From DATGJX01 sp035279385 (GTDB taxonomy: Bacteria > Vulcanimicrobiota > Vulcanimicrobiia > Vulcanimicrobiales > Vulcanimicrobiaceae): 19,965 bases of DNA. The position numbers were made by a program, and so were the translations under genes. The DNA is taken from assembly GCA_035279385.1 (NCBI GenBank), contig DATEHZ010000160.1, positions 1 through 19,965 of the forward strand. The letters run 5' to 3'. Shown here piece by piece: positions 19,815 through 19,965 of this stretch. The notes beneath the pieces were generated by a model. It searched no databases. It worked only from the letters and a program-made list of their open reading frames with translations, and was not told where the DNA came from. The first letter of the stretch is position 1. Each line of letters begins with the position of its first letter.

Positions 19815-19880
19815 GCGGAACCGTCAATCAGTCGGGTTCCGCCGCGGCTCCCACCCCGTGCGAGAGGTAGTCCAGCCGCG
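19815..19880 (-). promoter_or_regulatory. Structured 5' leader of the flgF operon (two adjoining hairpins)
   Basis: Reading the transcript 5' to 3', hairpin A has perfect 7-bp arms CGCGGCT (19880-19874) and AGCCGCG (19849-19843). Its 24-nt internal part can form an inner stem ACCTC/GGGGT. Hairpin B starts on the next base, with perfect 8-bp arms GCGGAACC (19842-19835) and GGTTCCGC (19822-19815) and a 12-nt loop. No U-tract follows. Hairpin A starts about 5 bases from the predicted transcript start. The Shine-Dalgarno follows about 38 bases after hairpin B. No known riboswitch consensus (for example c-di-GMP types) was recognised by eye. Confidence 0.6.
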
Positions 19881-19891
19881 TTCACTTCAAT

Positions 19892-19918
19892 CTATCGGCA
19901 GTTGGTTGCTTGACTTTA
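19892..19918 (-). promoter_or_regulatory. Sigma-28 (FliA) promoter of the flgF operon
   Basis: The minus strand has TAAA (19918-19915), exactly 15 bases, then GCCGATAG (19899-19892), matching 11 of 12 defined bases of TAAA-N15-GCCGATAA. Transcription should begin near 19885. The flanks (CGCTAAAGT and ACTGCCGATA) are identical to those of the flagellin promoter, which strengthens both calls. Beyond it (19919-19965) nothing was recognised. Confidence 0.92.
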
Positions 19919-19965
19919 GCGTTTTTGCGCGCGGCGTGGGGTCGCGGCGGCGGTTAGAGGCCGCC

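Noticed and set aside
19764..19890. c-di-GMP riboswitch in the flgF leader
   Set aside because: The conserved GEMM elements (such as the GCAAA and tetraloop-receptor parts) are not visible. Only unassigned hairpins can be claimed.

Overview
The window is one continuous late flagellar locus. Every supported gene lies on the minus strand, so transcription runs from the right end (about 19,900) to the left end (1). In transcription order the genes are flgF-like, flgG, flgA, flgH, flgI, flgJ (rod-binding domain only), a flgN-like chaperone gene, a possible 42-codon small ORF, flgK, flgL, fliW, csrA, flagellin, three large glycosyltransferase-type genes, flaG, fliD and the start of fliS, which runs off the left edge. 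The DNA is GC-rich and almost entirely coding. No RNA gene, insertion sequence, CRISPR array or plus-strand gene was found.

The organism is a motile diderm, because P-ring (FlgI), L-ring (FlgH) and FlgA genes are present. The gene order is a hybrid. The right half (flgF-flgG-flgA-flgH-flgI-flgJ) is the block usual in Gram-negatives. The left half (flgN-flgK-flgL-fliW-csrA-flagellin ... flaG-fliD-fliS) is the order known from Firmicutes such as Bacillus. This fits a deep-branching diderm phylum with a FliW/CsrA flagellin switch. Eremiobacterota/Vulcanimicrobiota is a guess only; the sequence does not prove taxonomy.

Region 19,919-15,380 starts with a near-perfect sigma-28 promoter (TAAA-N15-GCCGATAG) and a strongly structured leader of about 120 nt. 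A tightly packed rod/ring operon follows, with gaps of 18, 4, 0 and 1 nt and then overlaps of 1 and 4 nt. Region 15,383-10,493 carries the hook-filament junction chaperone and proteins (FlgN-like, FlgK, FlgL) and the regulators FliW and CsrA. Region 10,495-9,144 is a self-contained flagellin unit. It has a second near-perfect sigma-28 promoter whose -35 element is built on the csrA stop codon, a leader with a hairpin presenting a GGA loop plus a GGA-rich Shine-Dalgarno, the flagellin gene, and a strong intrinsic terminator. Region 9,118-2,652 is a three-gene glycosyltransferase island, probably for flagellin glycosylation. Region 2,600-1 is flaG-fliD-fliS.

Functionally, rod and rings are built first, FlgK/FlgL form the junction, and flagellin is exported and capped by FliD with FliS as flagellin chaperone. 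In the known circuit, unexported flagellin binds FliW, which frees CsrA to repress flagellin translation. Three places in this window look like CsrA sites (flagellin leader, fliW start codon, flaG ribosome binding site), so the loop may reach further than flagellin. The most novel parts are the glycosyltransferase island with degenerate domains, the structured flgF leader, and the small ORF coupled at both ends between flgN and flgK.
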